Shown: positions 1-4,707, counted from the stretch's first letter. The stretch is DNA of 5,805 nucleotides from Candidatus Woesearchaeota archaeon (GCA_030590605.1 JAUUYB010000076.1:1-5805), one strand, 5' to 3'. The notes: generated from the sequence alone by a model not told the origin. A program made the numbers and translations.

Positions 1-2
1 CA

Positions 3-590
3 CAGCAAAAACATGCTGCGGTTGTAGGGATATCCGGTAAAAAAGACACCATAATATTTGATATCTGTTTCGGTCTAGGCTACAATTCTGCTGCAGCACT
101 TGATATAGTGAAGAGTGCGACAATACACTGCTTTGAGAACGATAGGGAGATCCTCAAGAAGATCGCAGATATCAATCCGGGTTTCAGCTCGTTCGGTATG
201 ATACAGGAATTCATCCAAGGTTTTCTCGATAACGGAGAATCAATGTATTCTAAAGATGGAAATACTCTCATAATGCACTTCGGAGACGCACGTATACAGG
301 TACGGAAAGAGCAATCACATGCTGACGCAGTCTTCTTCGATCCATTCTCTCCTGCAAAACAACCATGGATGTGGAATGTCTGCTTCTTACAGGATATAAG
401 GCAGAAGATGAAACCCGGAGCAAAGCTTTCTACTTATTCCTATGCAAGGCAAGTCAGGGAGAACTTCAAGTCTGCAGGCTTTGAGGTCATCGATGGGCCT
501 ATACTCGGACGCAGAAGTCCATCGACAATAGCTATCAATCCACAGGACATAGTGCGACAGGGTATAAATACCTGCAACTCAGACAGATGA
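3..590 (+). CDS. MnmC-like SAM-dependent methyltransferase (5' end missing)
   Basis: The frame is open from the window edge to a TGA at 588-590, giving 195 visible residues; the N-terminus lies outside the window. SAM-binding motif I is visible near the start as FDICFGLGYN (visible residues 19-28). The family signature follows as DAVFFDPFSPAKQPWMW, then a KPGAKLSTYS strand, a VRENFKSAGFEV segment and a GRRSPSTIA tail. These match the MnmC methyltransferase domain (COG4121/DUF752), in which DPFSP carries the catalytic-region acidic residue. In bacteria the domain methylates aminomethyl-uridine at tRNA wobble position 34; the archaeal substrate is less certain, so a tRNA role is inferred from the family. 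The bacterial FAD-oxidase half is not present downstream, so this is a stand-alone methyltransferase. The GTG at 108 lies inside the fold, downstream of motif I, so it is not the start. The small ORF that follows overlaps or abuts its stop codon. Confidence 0.88.
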   Translation, partial: QQKHAAVVGISGKKDTIIFDICFGLGYNSAAALDIVKSATIHCFENDREILKKIADINPGFSSFGMIQEFIQGFLDNGESMYSKDGNTLIMHFGDARIQVRKEQSHADAVFFDPFSPAKQPWMWNVCFLQDIRQKMKPGAKLSTYSYARQVRENFKSAGFEVIDGPILGRRSPSTIAINPQDIVRQGINTCNSDR

Positions 591-604
591 GCCAGGTGAT
601 ACCC

Positions 605-760
605 ATGGATGTGATAGACAAGATACAGACAGACCTTGACAATGCCCCTAAAGATCTCGGCCAAGAAGCCTATGATAAGTTCAAGGAACAAGCAGAGCTG
701 TTCCACATGATGAACGGGAGAGCGTTTCTCTTCTTCAATCGATGTTTTACTGTCAAATGA
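605..760 (+). CDS. Small hypothetical protein coupled to the methyltransferase gene
   Basis: This 51-codon ORF ends at TGA 758-760. The ATG at 605 is preceded five bases upstream by AGGTGAT (594-600), an exact match to part of the archaeal Shine-Dalgarno consensus, so I chose this start. An in-frame ATG at 587 would overlap the methyltransferase stop as ATGA and add six residues, but no ribosome-binding site is visible before it. The protein begins MDVIDKIQTDLDNAPKDLG, followed by a probably helical acidic/basic stretch (AYDKFKEQAELFHMMNGRAF) and a short hydrophobic C-terminal tail (LFFNRCFTVK). I do not recognise a family. It may be translated together with the upstream gene. The tail could also be a frameshifted or truncated end of a longer helical protein. 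The start signal is the main evidence that it is real. Confidence 0.5.
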   Translation: MDVIDKIQTDLDNAPKDLGQEAYDKFKEQAELFHMMNGRAFLFFNRCFTVK

Positions 761-781
761 GACTATCTGCATTAAAACCAC

Positions 782-802
782 TTATTAATAGTAAACTATA
801 TC
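782..802 (+). promoter_or_regulatory. Possible TATA region for the HD-domain gene
   Basis: Two AT-rich TATA-like stretches, TTATTAATA (782-790) and AAACTATATC (793-802), lie upstream of the ATG at 826. No Shine-Dalgarno sequence precedes that ATG. A TATA centred near 798 would place transcription start at or within a base or two of the ATG, which fits a leaderless mRNA. Neither stretch matches the archaeal consensus well, so the exact box is uncertain. Confidence 0.35.
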
Positions 803-825
803 AATCATAAACGCTTTCTTCATAC

Positions 826-2142
826 ATGATACAATTGTTTAAACAACAGATCAAAGATGACGCGGTTTCCATGGCTATAAGACAGCACAAGACTGCAAGC
901 CCTGAAATAGTCCTCAAAGGATATGGAATTTCTCCTGAGGATCCTATCTCTAAGGACATACTAACCTCATTTTATCTGTCCAATGCGTTCTATGAACACA
1001 GCGAGGATAAGAAACGTAGGGATGACAAATATTCTCTCAGGCACAAGTATGAAGGAGCAGTGCGACCAGACAAAAGATCTGAATCTCACTTCTCTCTTAG
1101 TCCATATATGAAGGTGCTATATACAGCCCATGACTGGGGAGAAGATATCGTCAAGAGTATAGTCGGAGCCATCGTCATGGAACATTTCGTCAAGAACCGG
1201 TTTCCAGGTAATCCTGATATCCAGACAGATCATCATCTAGTCACGAACCATTATGGTTCTGTATGGAAACGCATCATGAAGAAAATCAATTCTGACAAAG
1301 ATGAAGTAATCCCTTTTGATCTGATGAAGAAATCATCTATCCTTCCGGTCATAGAGGGACTGGCAGCGACACTTGAACAACAGGTCGACAGAGACGCGAT
1401 CGAAAAGAGCTTTGATTCGATAAACGATCGATTAGTCTGGTTCCAGTCTATGTTCAATTCACTCTGGACACATCCTGATTATCAGTGCAGCCCTAACTTG
1501 AAACTGGACAATATTGACACTGAAGGGTATTGTTTCATCAGAGATACGCTCGACCAATCCATAGATATCCTTGCAGAAACGCGAAAAGAAACAGAGGAGA
1601 TCCATACGATCGCTTACAAGACCGGAGAGCAGGTCTATCAAAATATCCATGATATAATAGACCAAAGGGCACTATCCCTCGTTCCATCTACTCTCCTAAG
1701 CGAGAATGAGTCGCCTCTTGAGGCAAGGATAAAGAAGACCATCTATGAGGACCTCTATCTCGGACGTATGATCAAAGCCACTAAAATAAGATTAGGTGAA
1801 GTAAAAGAAGATGCATTAGCCGCATTTATGGTCAAGATTTGCGATGCTACAGATAATGTCTCGCAACTCCCTACCAGCATCGAAAAACTGTATACAACAG
1901 TCAGGAAAGCGAGGGCGGTAATCAGGCAAGCGTTCAAGCTCTCTCAATGGATGTACTCAAGAGGATATTCTTCTAGCTCAATCCAACATGCCGCATCATA
2001 CCTGAATTCACGGCTCATCAGCATGGTCAAAAGCCATAGGAAGCTCTATGGAGAACTCGCGAGGATAGAGACATTATATGATGAGGACACCACAGCCTAT
2101 GAACATATCTCAGACCGTCTAAATCCTTTAGAAAAAAAATGA
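826..2142 (+). CDS. Putative HD-domain phosphohydrolase of RelA/SpoT-hydrolase type
   Basis: This 438-residue, cytosolic-looking, mainly helical protein has no signal peptide or membrane segment. Two motifs suggest the HD superfamily. AHDWGED at residues 101-107 reproduces the HDxxED signature of (p)ppGpp hydrolases (RelA/SpoT, MESH1). MVKICDATDN, with D340 and N344, resembles the KLADRxHN motif that supplies the last metal ligand. The first metal-binding histidine is unclear. H88 (in RSESHFSLSP) is only 14 residues before the HD pair, against about 24 in RelA; H73 is 29 residues before it. About 237 residues separate HD from D340, against about 66 in RelA, so a large helical insertion interrupts the domain (roughly residues 130-320). 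There is no synthetase domain. The role, removal of pyrophosphate or phosphate from a nucleotide, is inferred from the motifs alone. A wholly unrelated helical fold is possible. The start is probably leaderless, and a hairpin closes the gene. Confidence 0.5.
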   Translation: MIQLFKQQIKDDAVSMAIRQHKTASPEIVLKGYGISPEDPISKDILTSFYLSNAFYEHSEDKKRRDDKYSLRHKYEGAVRPDKRSESHFSLSPYMKVLYTAHDWGEDIVKSIVGAIVMEHFVKNRFPGNPDIQTDHHLVTNHYGSVWKRIMKKINSDKDEVIPFDLMKKSSILPVIEGLAATLEQQVDRDAIEKSFDSINDRLVWFQSMFNSLWTHPDYQCSPNLKLDNIDTEGYCFIRDTLDQSIDILAETRKETEEIHTIAYKTGEQVYQNIHDIIDQRALSLVPSTLLSENESPLEARIKKTIYEDLYLGRMIKATKIRLGEVKEDALAAFMVKICDATDNVSQLPTSIEKLYTTVRKARAVIRQAFKLSQWMYSRGYSSSSIQHAASYLNSRLISMVKSHRKLYGELARIETLYDEDTTAYEHISDRLNPLEKK

Positions 2143-2163
2143 AAGAAAGAGACCCTTTCTTTC
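2141..2163 (+). terminator. Stem-loop overlapping the stop codon of the HD-domain gene
   Basis: GAAAGAAAG (2141-2149) pairs perfectly with CTTTCTTTC (2155-2163) around a five-base loop. The first two stem bases are the GA of the TGA stop codon. No long T-run follows directly, so if it is a terminator it is atypical; it could instead protect the mRNA 3' end. Confidence 0.5.
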
Positions 2164-2204
2164 AAACTACCCCCCAAAACCATATTTCATAATCCCCTGG
2201 TTCC

Positions 2205-2214
2205 TTTATATATT
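2205..2214 (+). promoter_or_regulatory. TATA-like box without a coding gene
   Basis: TTTATATATT, preceded by the GGTTCC stretch, resembles an archaeal TATA/BRE pair. No ORF starts 25-60 bases downstream. If used, transcription would begin near 2234 and run through the inverted-repeat region 2295-2466, giving a non-coding transcript. Otherwise 2164-2294 contains only AT-rich sequence with a 6-bp hairpin (TTTTCT 2220-2225 with AGAAAA 2231-2236) and no coding potential that I can see. Confidence 0.3.
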
Positions 2215-2294
2215 TTATGTTTTCTAGACGAGAAAAATGTATACTAATCTATGGCTTGTTGACAAAGATGGAGCGATATTCATTATCATATTCC

Positions 2295-2330
2295 AAACGT
2301 GCCCAAAGTGGTCTTCCTCTGTACATTTTT
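2295..2330 (+). repeat. Solitary right-arm copy (R1) of the structured repeat
   Basis: This 36-base unit begins AAACGTGCCCAAAGTGG, continues TCTTCCTCTGTA and ends CATTTTT. It is almost identical to the right arm at 2420-2455 and similar to the one at 4423-4457. Its GTGCCCAAAGTGG (2299-2311) is an exact reverse complement of CCACTTTGGGCAC at 2363-2375, so it competes with the second right arm for the same partner. No intact left arm lies upstream; only AAAAATG at 2233-2239 could pair with its CATTTTT. Confidence 0.8.
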
Positions 2331-2340
2331 GTAATAATCT

Positions 2341-2466
2341 GCGGCGTTTCAGAAAATGCTTCCCACTTTGGGCACTTGTAAATCATCTATGTATTTAATC
2401 TGTGAGTATATCTCATTCAAAACGTGCCCAATGTGGTCTTCCTCTGTACATTTTCTGAAACGCCGC
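2341..2466 (+). repeat. Structured inverted-repeat element, copy A (upstream of the membrane-protein gene)
   Basis: The outer stem GCGGCGTTTCAGAAAATG (2341-2358) is perfectly complementary to 2449-2466 (18 bp). An asymmetric internal loop follows, with CTTC (2359-2362) facing TCTTCCTCTGTA (2437-2448). The inner stem CCACTTTGGGCAC (2363-2375) pairs with GTGCCCAATGTGG (2424-2436) at 12 of 13 positions. The terminal loop is 48 bases, starting TTG and ending CAAAAC. The same plan with different stem sequences recurs at 4351-4464. The function is unknown. The outer stem ends 12 bases before the TATA box of the next gene. No ORF of note lies within it. Confidence 0.85.
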
Positions 2467-2470
2467 TCCT

Positions 2471-2485
2471 CGAAAGATTTAAATA
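2471..2485 (+). promoter_or_regulatory. TATA/BRE promoter of the membrane-protein gene
   Basis: A purine-rich BRE-like CGAAAGA (2471-2477) is followed by TTTAAATA (2478-2485), a near-consensus archaeal TATA box. The expected start near 2507 would leave a leader of about 15 bases containing GGTGA (2510-2514), a Shine-Dalgarno match seven bases before the ATG at 2522. This supports the chosen start. Confidence 0.8.
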
Positions 2486-2521
2486 GATAGAGGTTGGACA
2501 GGAATAGCGGGTGAGTTTGAG

Positions 2522-3967
2522 ATGAAGCGAGTATTCCTCCTGTTAATGATGTTCTTCCTTTTTGGAGTCTTTACCGTCCATGCAGCTGAGAGCGTCTTCA
2601 ACACAGGGATCACTTCCGAAAAGAACCAGATCTTCTCGAATGAATCCGCAAGGTACACGCTAACAATCTATAGTTCTTCAAGCAGGATCGAAACATTCTC
2701 TATCTATACAGATGTTGAGTGGTCTCTATCTACCAGCCCTGCAGAAGACAAGAACCTAAAAGTCTATCCAGCAACACAGAAACAGACCACAATACTGATA
2801 AAGCCAAAAAACGAAGCCAGGATATTTCCTGGAGCTTATGCTGTCAGGATATACCTGAAAAACACCCAGTCTGGAGAAGTCATCACTAACAACGTGATCC
2901 TCTATGTCAAAGGAGAAGGAGGATTCGTAGGCAATTATCTTCCATCGATAAGGACTGAATTAGAGATCGGAGAACAAATCGATCCGCGCCAACCGATCCA
3001 AGTCAAGATCCTGTTAGAGAACCAGAACCCTCTTGATATCGAATCTATGGATATATTTATCCAAAGCGACCTCTTCGTCATCCAGGACACAACCACACTT
3101 GCTGCGCTTGAAAAGAAAGAACTTACATATTCTACAAAGATTTCCGATCTACAATCCCAAAGAGAAGATAGAGTGAAACTCACTCTCTCGATCGAACTAA
3201 AAGAACGTGTCTTTGAGTTCAACTCCATCCCGACCATCTATGAAATCATCTCTTATGGCACAGTAGTAGAGGAGAAGATCGTCGATAAATCCTTCCTCAA
3301 AAGAAAGATAACATATCTTCTCAAAAATACAGCAAATTCAGATCAGACCTACGAACTCCAGCTTCGACGAAACATATTCAAGATACCATTCAGCCATTTC
3401 GATCGGGATCCAGCACTCAAGAAGATAGAAGGAAAATCTTATTATTTCTGGCCAACAACAATTCCTGTCGGTCAGGATGACGTCATAATCGAATACGTCA
3501 ATTACAGACCTCTTGTGACCACCTTACTCATCCTCCTCGGACTATTCCTGCTTTACATCGCATTCAGAAGCCCTGTACTCATCAACAAGACCATGGTAGT
3601 CACATCACAACGCCATGGGGGGATTGCAGGCATCAATGTACAGGTAGATATCAAGAACAGAAGCCCGAAATCAATCTCACTATTGAGGATCAAGGATAAG
3701 GTACCGAACATGTTCAGGCTCGATAAAGAATTTGAGATCGGGACATTGCACCCATACCAAATCCTGAAACATGAGAAGAAAGGGACTATCGTAAAATGGA
3801 AAGTCGATGACCTTGAACCATTTGAGGAAAGGATTATAACTTACAGGTTAAACTCCAAATTAAATATCATAGGTAAATTCGCTCTTCCTAGAGTCTCCCT
3901 CACCTACAAGTCAGGGAACAAGACCAAGATAATACATTCTAACAAGGTATTCATGTCAAAGAGATAA
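2522..3967 (+). CDS. Secreted/membrane-anchored protein with Ig-like domains
   Basis: This 481-residue protein begins with a clear signal peptide (MKRVFLLLMMFFLFGVFTVHA), with cleavage likely after A21 or A22. Residues of about 25-325 are beta-rich and read as repeated Ig-like or CARDB/NEW3-like domains, for example SARYTLTIYSSSSRIETFSI near the start and PIQVKILLENQNPLDIESMD in the middle. One membrane helix follows at about 331-348 (LVTTLLILLGLFLLYIAF). After a short basic turn, the remaining ~130 residues form another beta domain resembling DUF11-type Ig folds (KDKVPNMFRLDKEFEIGTLH, then VKWKVDDLEPFEERIITYRL). If the signal peptide is cleaved, the large domain lies outside and the tail inside the cell. 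Proteins of this layout are common in DPANN genomes, but no function is known to me; an envelope or adhesion role is inference. The gene has its own TATA box and ribosome-binding site, and a hairpin follows the stop. Confidence 0.8.
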   Translation: MKRVFLLLMMFFLFGVFTVHAAESVFNTGITSEKNQIFSNESARYTLTIYSSSSRIETFSIYTDVEWSLSTSPAEDKNLKVYPATQKQTTILIKPKNEARIFPGAYAVRIYLKNTQSGEVITNNVILYVKGEGGFVGNYLPSIRTELEIGEQIDPRQPIQVKILLENQNPLDIESMDIFIQSDLFVIQDTTTLAALEKKELTYSTKISDLQSQREDRVKLTLSIELKERVFEFNSIPTIYEIISYGTVVEEKIVDKSFLKRKITYLLKNTANSDQTYELQLRRNIFKIPFSHFDRDPALKKIEGKSYYFWPTTIPVGQDDVIIEYVNYRPLVTTLLILLGLFLLYIAFRSPVLINKTMVVTSQRHGGIAGINVQVDIKNRSPKSISLLRIKDKVPNMFRLDKEFEIGTLHPYQILKHEKKGTIVKWKVDDLEPFEERIITYRLNSKLNIIGKFALPRVSLTYKSGNKTKIIHSNKVFMSKR

Positions 3968-3993
3968 CTCGGGCCGATTGCCTTCGGTCCGAG
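3968..3993 (+). terminator. Stem-loop directly after the membrane-protein gene
   Basis: CTCGGGCCGA (3968-3977) pairs with TCGGTCCGAG (3984-3993) as 10 bp including one G-T wobble, around a six-base loop. It starts immediately after the TAA stop. There is no T-run directly behind it, so termination or 3'-end protection is inferred from position. Confidence 0.6.
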
Positions 3994-3995
3994 GG

Positions 3996-4024
3996 ATTGA
4001 AAATTTCGCACAGAGATTTTCAAT
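3996..4024. repeat. Perfect inverted repeat between stop and next promoter
   Basis: ATTGAAAAT (3996-4004) and ATTTTCAAT (4016-4024) form a perfect 9-bp inverted repeat around 11 bases. It sits two bases after the previous hairpin and about nine bases before the TATA box of the small cysteine-protein gene. It could be a second terminator hairpin or an operator dyad for the next promoter; the sequence does not decide. Confidence 0.55.
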
Positions 4025-4025
4025 A

Positions 4026-4040
4026 GGAAAGGTTTTTATA
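4026..4040 (+). promoter_or_regulatory. TATA promoter of the four-cysteine protein gene
   Basis: A purine-rich GGAAAGG (4026-4032) precedes TTTTTATA (4033-4040). The spacing of about 27 bases from the box centre to the ATG at 4063 predicts a leaderless or nearly leaderless mRNA. No Shine-Dalgarno sequence is seen before the ATG. Confidence 0.6.
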
Positions 4041-4062
4041 CAGTTACAGTGTACCATAGAAC

Positions 4063-4188
4063 ATGGAAACGAAGATGATGAAACTCTCCAATGACCCCTG
4101 CTTCGGGCAGAAATACGAAGAGATAGATCAATGCGAGAAATGTTGGGTGAAGACAGCCTGCCATACCGCTTATAAGAATCGGAAATAA
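4063..4188 (+). CDS. Small four-cysteine (zinc-finger-like) protein
   Basis: This 41-residue ORF runs from ATG 4063 to TAA 4186-4188. It starts METKMMKLSNDPCFGQKYEE and has cysteines at 13, 24, 27 and 33, spaced C-x10-C-x2-C-x5-C, in the context CFGQKYEEIDQCEKCWVKTA. This arrangement is typical of very small zinc-binding proteins or the zinc knuckle of larger ones (the CxGxxYd...C..C motif), but I cannot name a family or partner. The C-terminal tail is basic (YKNRK), which would suit nucleic-acid binding. Its TATA box lies at the right distance for a leaderless start, which supports a real gene despite the length. It stands alone between two clusters of hairpins. The function is unknown. Confidence 0.65.
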   Translation: METKMMKLSNDPCFGQKYEEIDQCEKCWVKTACHTAYKNRK

Positions 4189-4206
4189 TCCTTCTATGCA
4201 GCATAA

Positions 4207-4300
4207 CAAAAATCCGGATTGAATAATGCGAGTCCTAACCCACGACCTAAAGGTAGGGGTTTTAATCGGACTGGCTAATAACCTTGAATCCGGATTTTTG
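4207..4300. repeat. Long hairpin 1 of the tRNA-upstream array, with an inner IS200/IS605-like palindrome
   Basis: CAAAAATCCGGATT (4207-4220) is perfectly complementary to 4287-4300 (14 bp). Inside, AGTCC (4231-4235) pairs with GGACT (4268-4272) and AACCC (4237-4241) with GGGTT (4257-4261), and ACC-TAAA-GGT (4245-4254) forms the tip. The inner palindrome, AACCCACGACCTAAAGGT and onward, resembles the imperfect end hairpins of IS200/IS605-type elements, though no transposase is present. It is non-coding. Confidence 0.65.
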
Positions 4301-4302
4301 GA

Positions 4303-4352
4303 ATAATAAATCTCGTTCTAAAGGAGAAGTCATCGATGACGAGATTTATTAT
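4303..4352. repeat. Long hairpin 2 of the tRNA-upstream array
   Basis: ATAATAAATCTCGT (4303-4316) pairs perfectly with ACGAGATTTATTAT (4339-4352), 14 bp around a 22-base loop. The loop holds TTCT/AGAA and the self-complementary TCATCGATGA. It begins two bases after hairpin 1 and its last two bases are shared with the start of the next element. Confidence 0.75.
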
Positions 4353-4464
4353 AAAATAAAATGCTTCCCATTTTGAACTCTTGATACAACCCACATTATC
4401 TACATGGGTATTCCGATTCTTCAAACGAGTTCAAAATGGTCTACATCTGTACATTTTATTTTAT
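4351..4464 (+). repeat. Structured inverted-repeat element, copy B (upstream of tRNA-Tyr)
   Basis: The outer stem ATAAAATAAAATG (4351-4363) is perfectly complementary to 4452-4464 (13 bp). CTTC (4364-4367) faces TCTACATCTGTA (4440-4451). The inner stem CCATTTTGAACTC (4368-4380) pairs perfectly with GAGTTCAAAATGG (4427-4439). The 46-base loop starts TTG and ends CAAAC. Compared with copy A, four inner-stem pairs and most outer-stem pairs differ, but all remain paired, while only two of the 16 internal-loop bases change. It ends 15 bases before the tRNA TATA box. Confidence 0.85.
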
Positions 4465-4471
4465 GCTGCAT

Positions 4472-4488
4472 CCAAAACATTTATAAAC
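4472..4488 (+). promoter_or_regulatory. TATA/BRE promoter of tRNA-Tyr
   Basis: CCAAAACA (4472-4479) resembles a BRE and is followed by TTTATAAAC (4480-4488). Transcription would start near 4510, about five bases before the mature tRNA 5' end, the usual arrangement for archaeal tRNA genes. Confidence 0.8.
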
Positions 4489-4514
4489 GGGTTCTGAATA
4501 CACGATAGAGTCAA

Positions 4515-4637
4515 CCCCGCTTAGCTCAATGGCTAGAGCGTTCGGCTGTAGATAGTGCAAGACTTTTGCTGATAGCTAAGGATGAAATGCACTCAGCCGT
4601 GACCGAAAGGTTCCCAGTTCAAATCTGGGAGCGGGGA
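4515..4637 (+). tRNA. tRNA-Tyr (anticodon GTA), intron-containing
   Basis: The cloverleaf is complete. The acceptor stem CCCCGCT (4515-4521) pairs with AGCGGGG (4630-4636), and A4637 is the discriminator. The D stem is GCTC/GAGC (4524-4527 and 4536-4539). The anticodon stem is TTCGG (4541-4545) with CCGAA (4603-4607), and the anticodon GTA is at 4548-4550. The variable loop is five bases, and the T arm is CCCAG-TTCAAAT-CTGGG (4613-4629). C1-G72 with A73 is the archaeal tyrosine identity set. CCA is not encoded. An intron of 50 bases interrupts the anticodon loop after position 37; once it is removed, the loop is CTGTAGA and the tRNA is 73 bases. It has its own promoter and a T-rich terminator. 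Confidence 0.95.
4552..4601 (+). other. tRNA-Tyr intron (anticodon loop, position 37/38)
   Basis: Removing these 50 bases restores a seven-base anticodon loop and a five-bp anticodon stem. A one-base shift (4551-4600) gives the same product because G occurs at both junctions. Inside the intron, AGTGCA (4554-4559) pairs with TGCACT (4588-4593), with an inner hairpin CTTTTGCT/AGCTAAGG. GGCTG (4544-4548) can pair with CAGCC (4594-4598) as the central helix of a bulge-helix-bulge, but the bulges are longer than the canonical three bases. Confidence 0.85.
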
Positions 4638-4648
4638 CTCTTTTTTTC
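4638..4648 (+). terminator. T-rich terminator of tRNA-Tyr
   Basis: CTC followed by seven Ts (4641-4647) lies directly after the tRNA 3' end. Archaeal RNA polymerase stops at such U-runs without needing a hairpin. Confidence 0.7.
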
Positions 4649-4668
4649 AAATAAATTTCATTTAACTA

Positions 4669-4683
4669 GGATAAATTTTTATA
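4669..4683 (+). promoter_or_regulatory. TATA promoter of the S-layer-like gene
   Basis: GGATAAA (4669-4675) is followed by TTTTTATA (4676-4683), the same box as upstream of the four-cysteine gene. It lies about 28 bases before the ATG at 4708, which predicts a leaderless start. No good Shine-Dalgarno sequence is present. Confidence 0.65.
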
Positions 4684-4707
4684 TTCAAAGTGAATTTTAT
4701 AGTAAAA

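Noticed and set aside
108..590. GTG at 108 as the start of the methyltransferase
   Set aside because: The frame is open upstream to the window edge and includes SAM-binding motif I, so the start must lie outside the window.
440..781. Minus-strand ORF of 113 codons opposite the methyltransferase end and the small ORF
   Set aside because: It lies antisense to a well-supported coding frame, has no recognisable domain and no promoter at its 5' side.
2295..2466. CRISPR array made of the repeated arms
   Set aside because: There are only two direct copies about 125 bases apart, an inverted copy lies between them, and no cas genes are present; the pattern is a hairpin element, not repeat-spacer units.
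2341..2466. Integron attC site
   Set aside because: A folded hairpin with extrahelical bases is suggestive, but the conserved GTTRRRY/RYYYAAC boxes are absent and no integrase or cassette structure is seen.
2935..3237. Minus-strand ORF of 100 codons
   Set aside because: It is antisense to the membrane-protein gene and low in recognisable protein character.
3956..4204. Minus-strand ORF over the hairpins and the four-cysteine gene
   Set aside because: It runs through two inverted repeats and opposes a gene with a correctly spaced TATA box; no domain is seen.
4322..4359. Mini-ORF at ATG 4336 with AAGGAG upstream
   Set aside because: It encodes only seven residues and lies inside the arms of hairpins 2 and 3.
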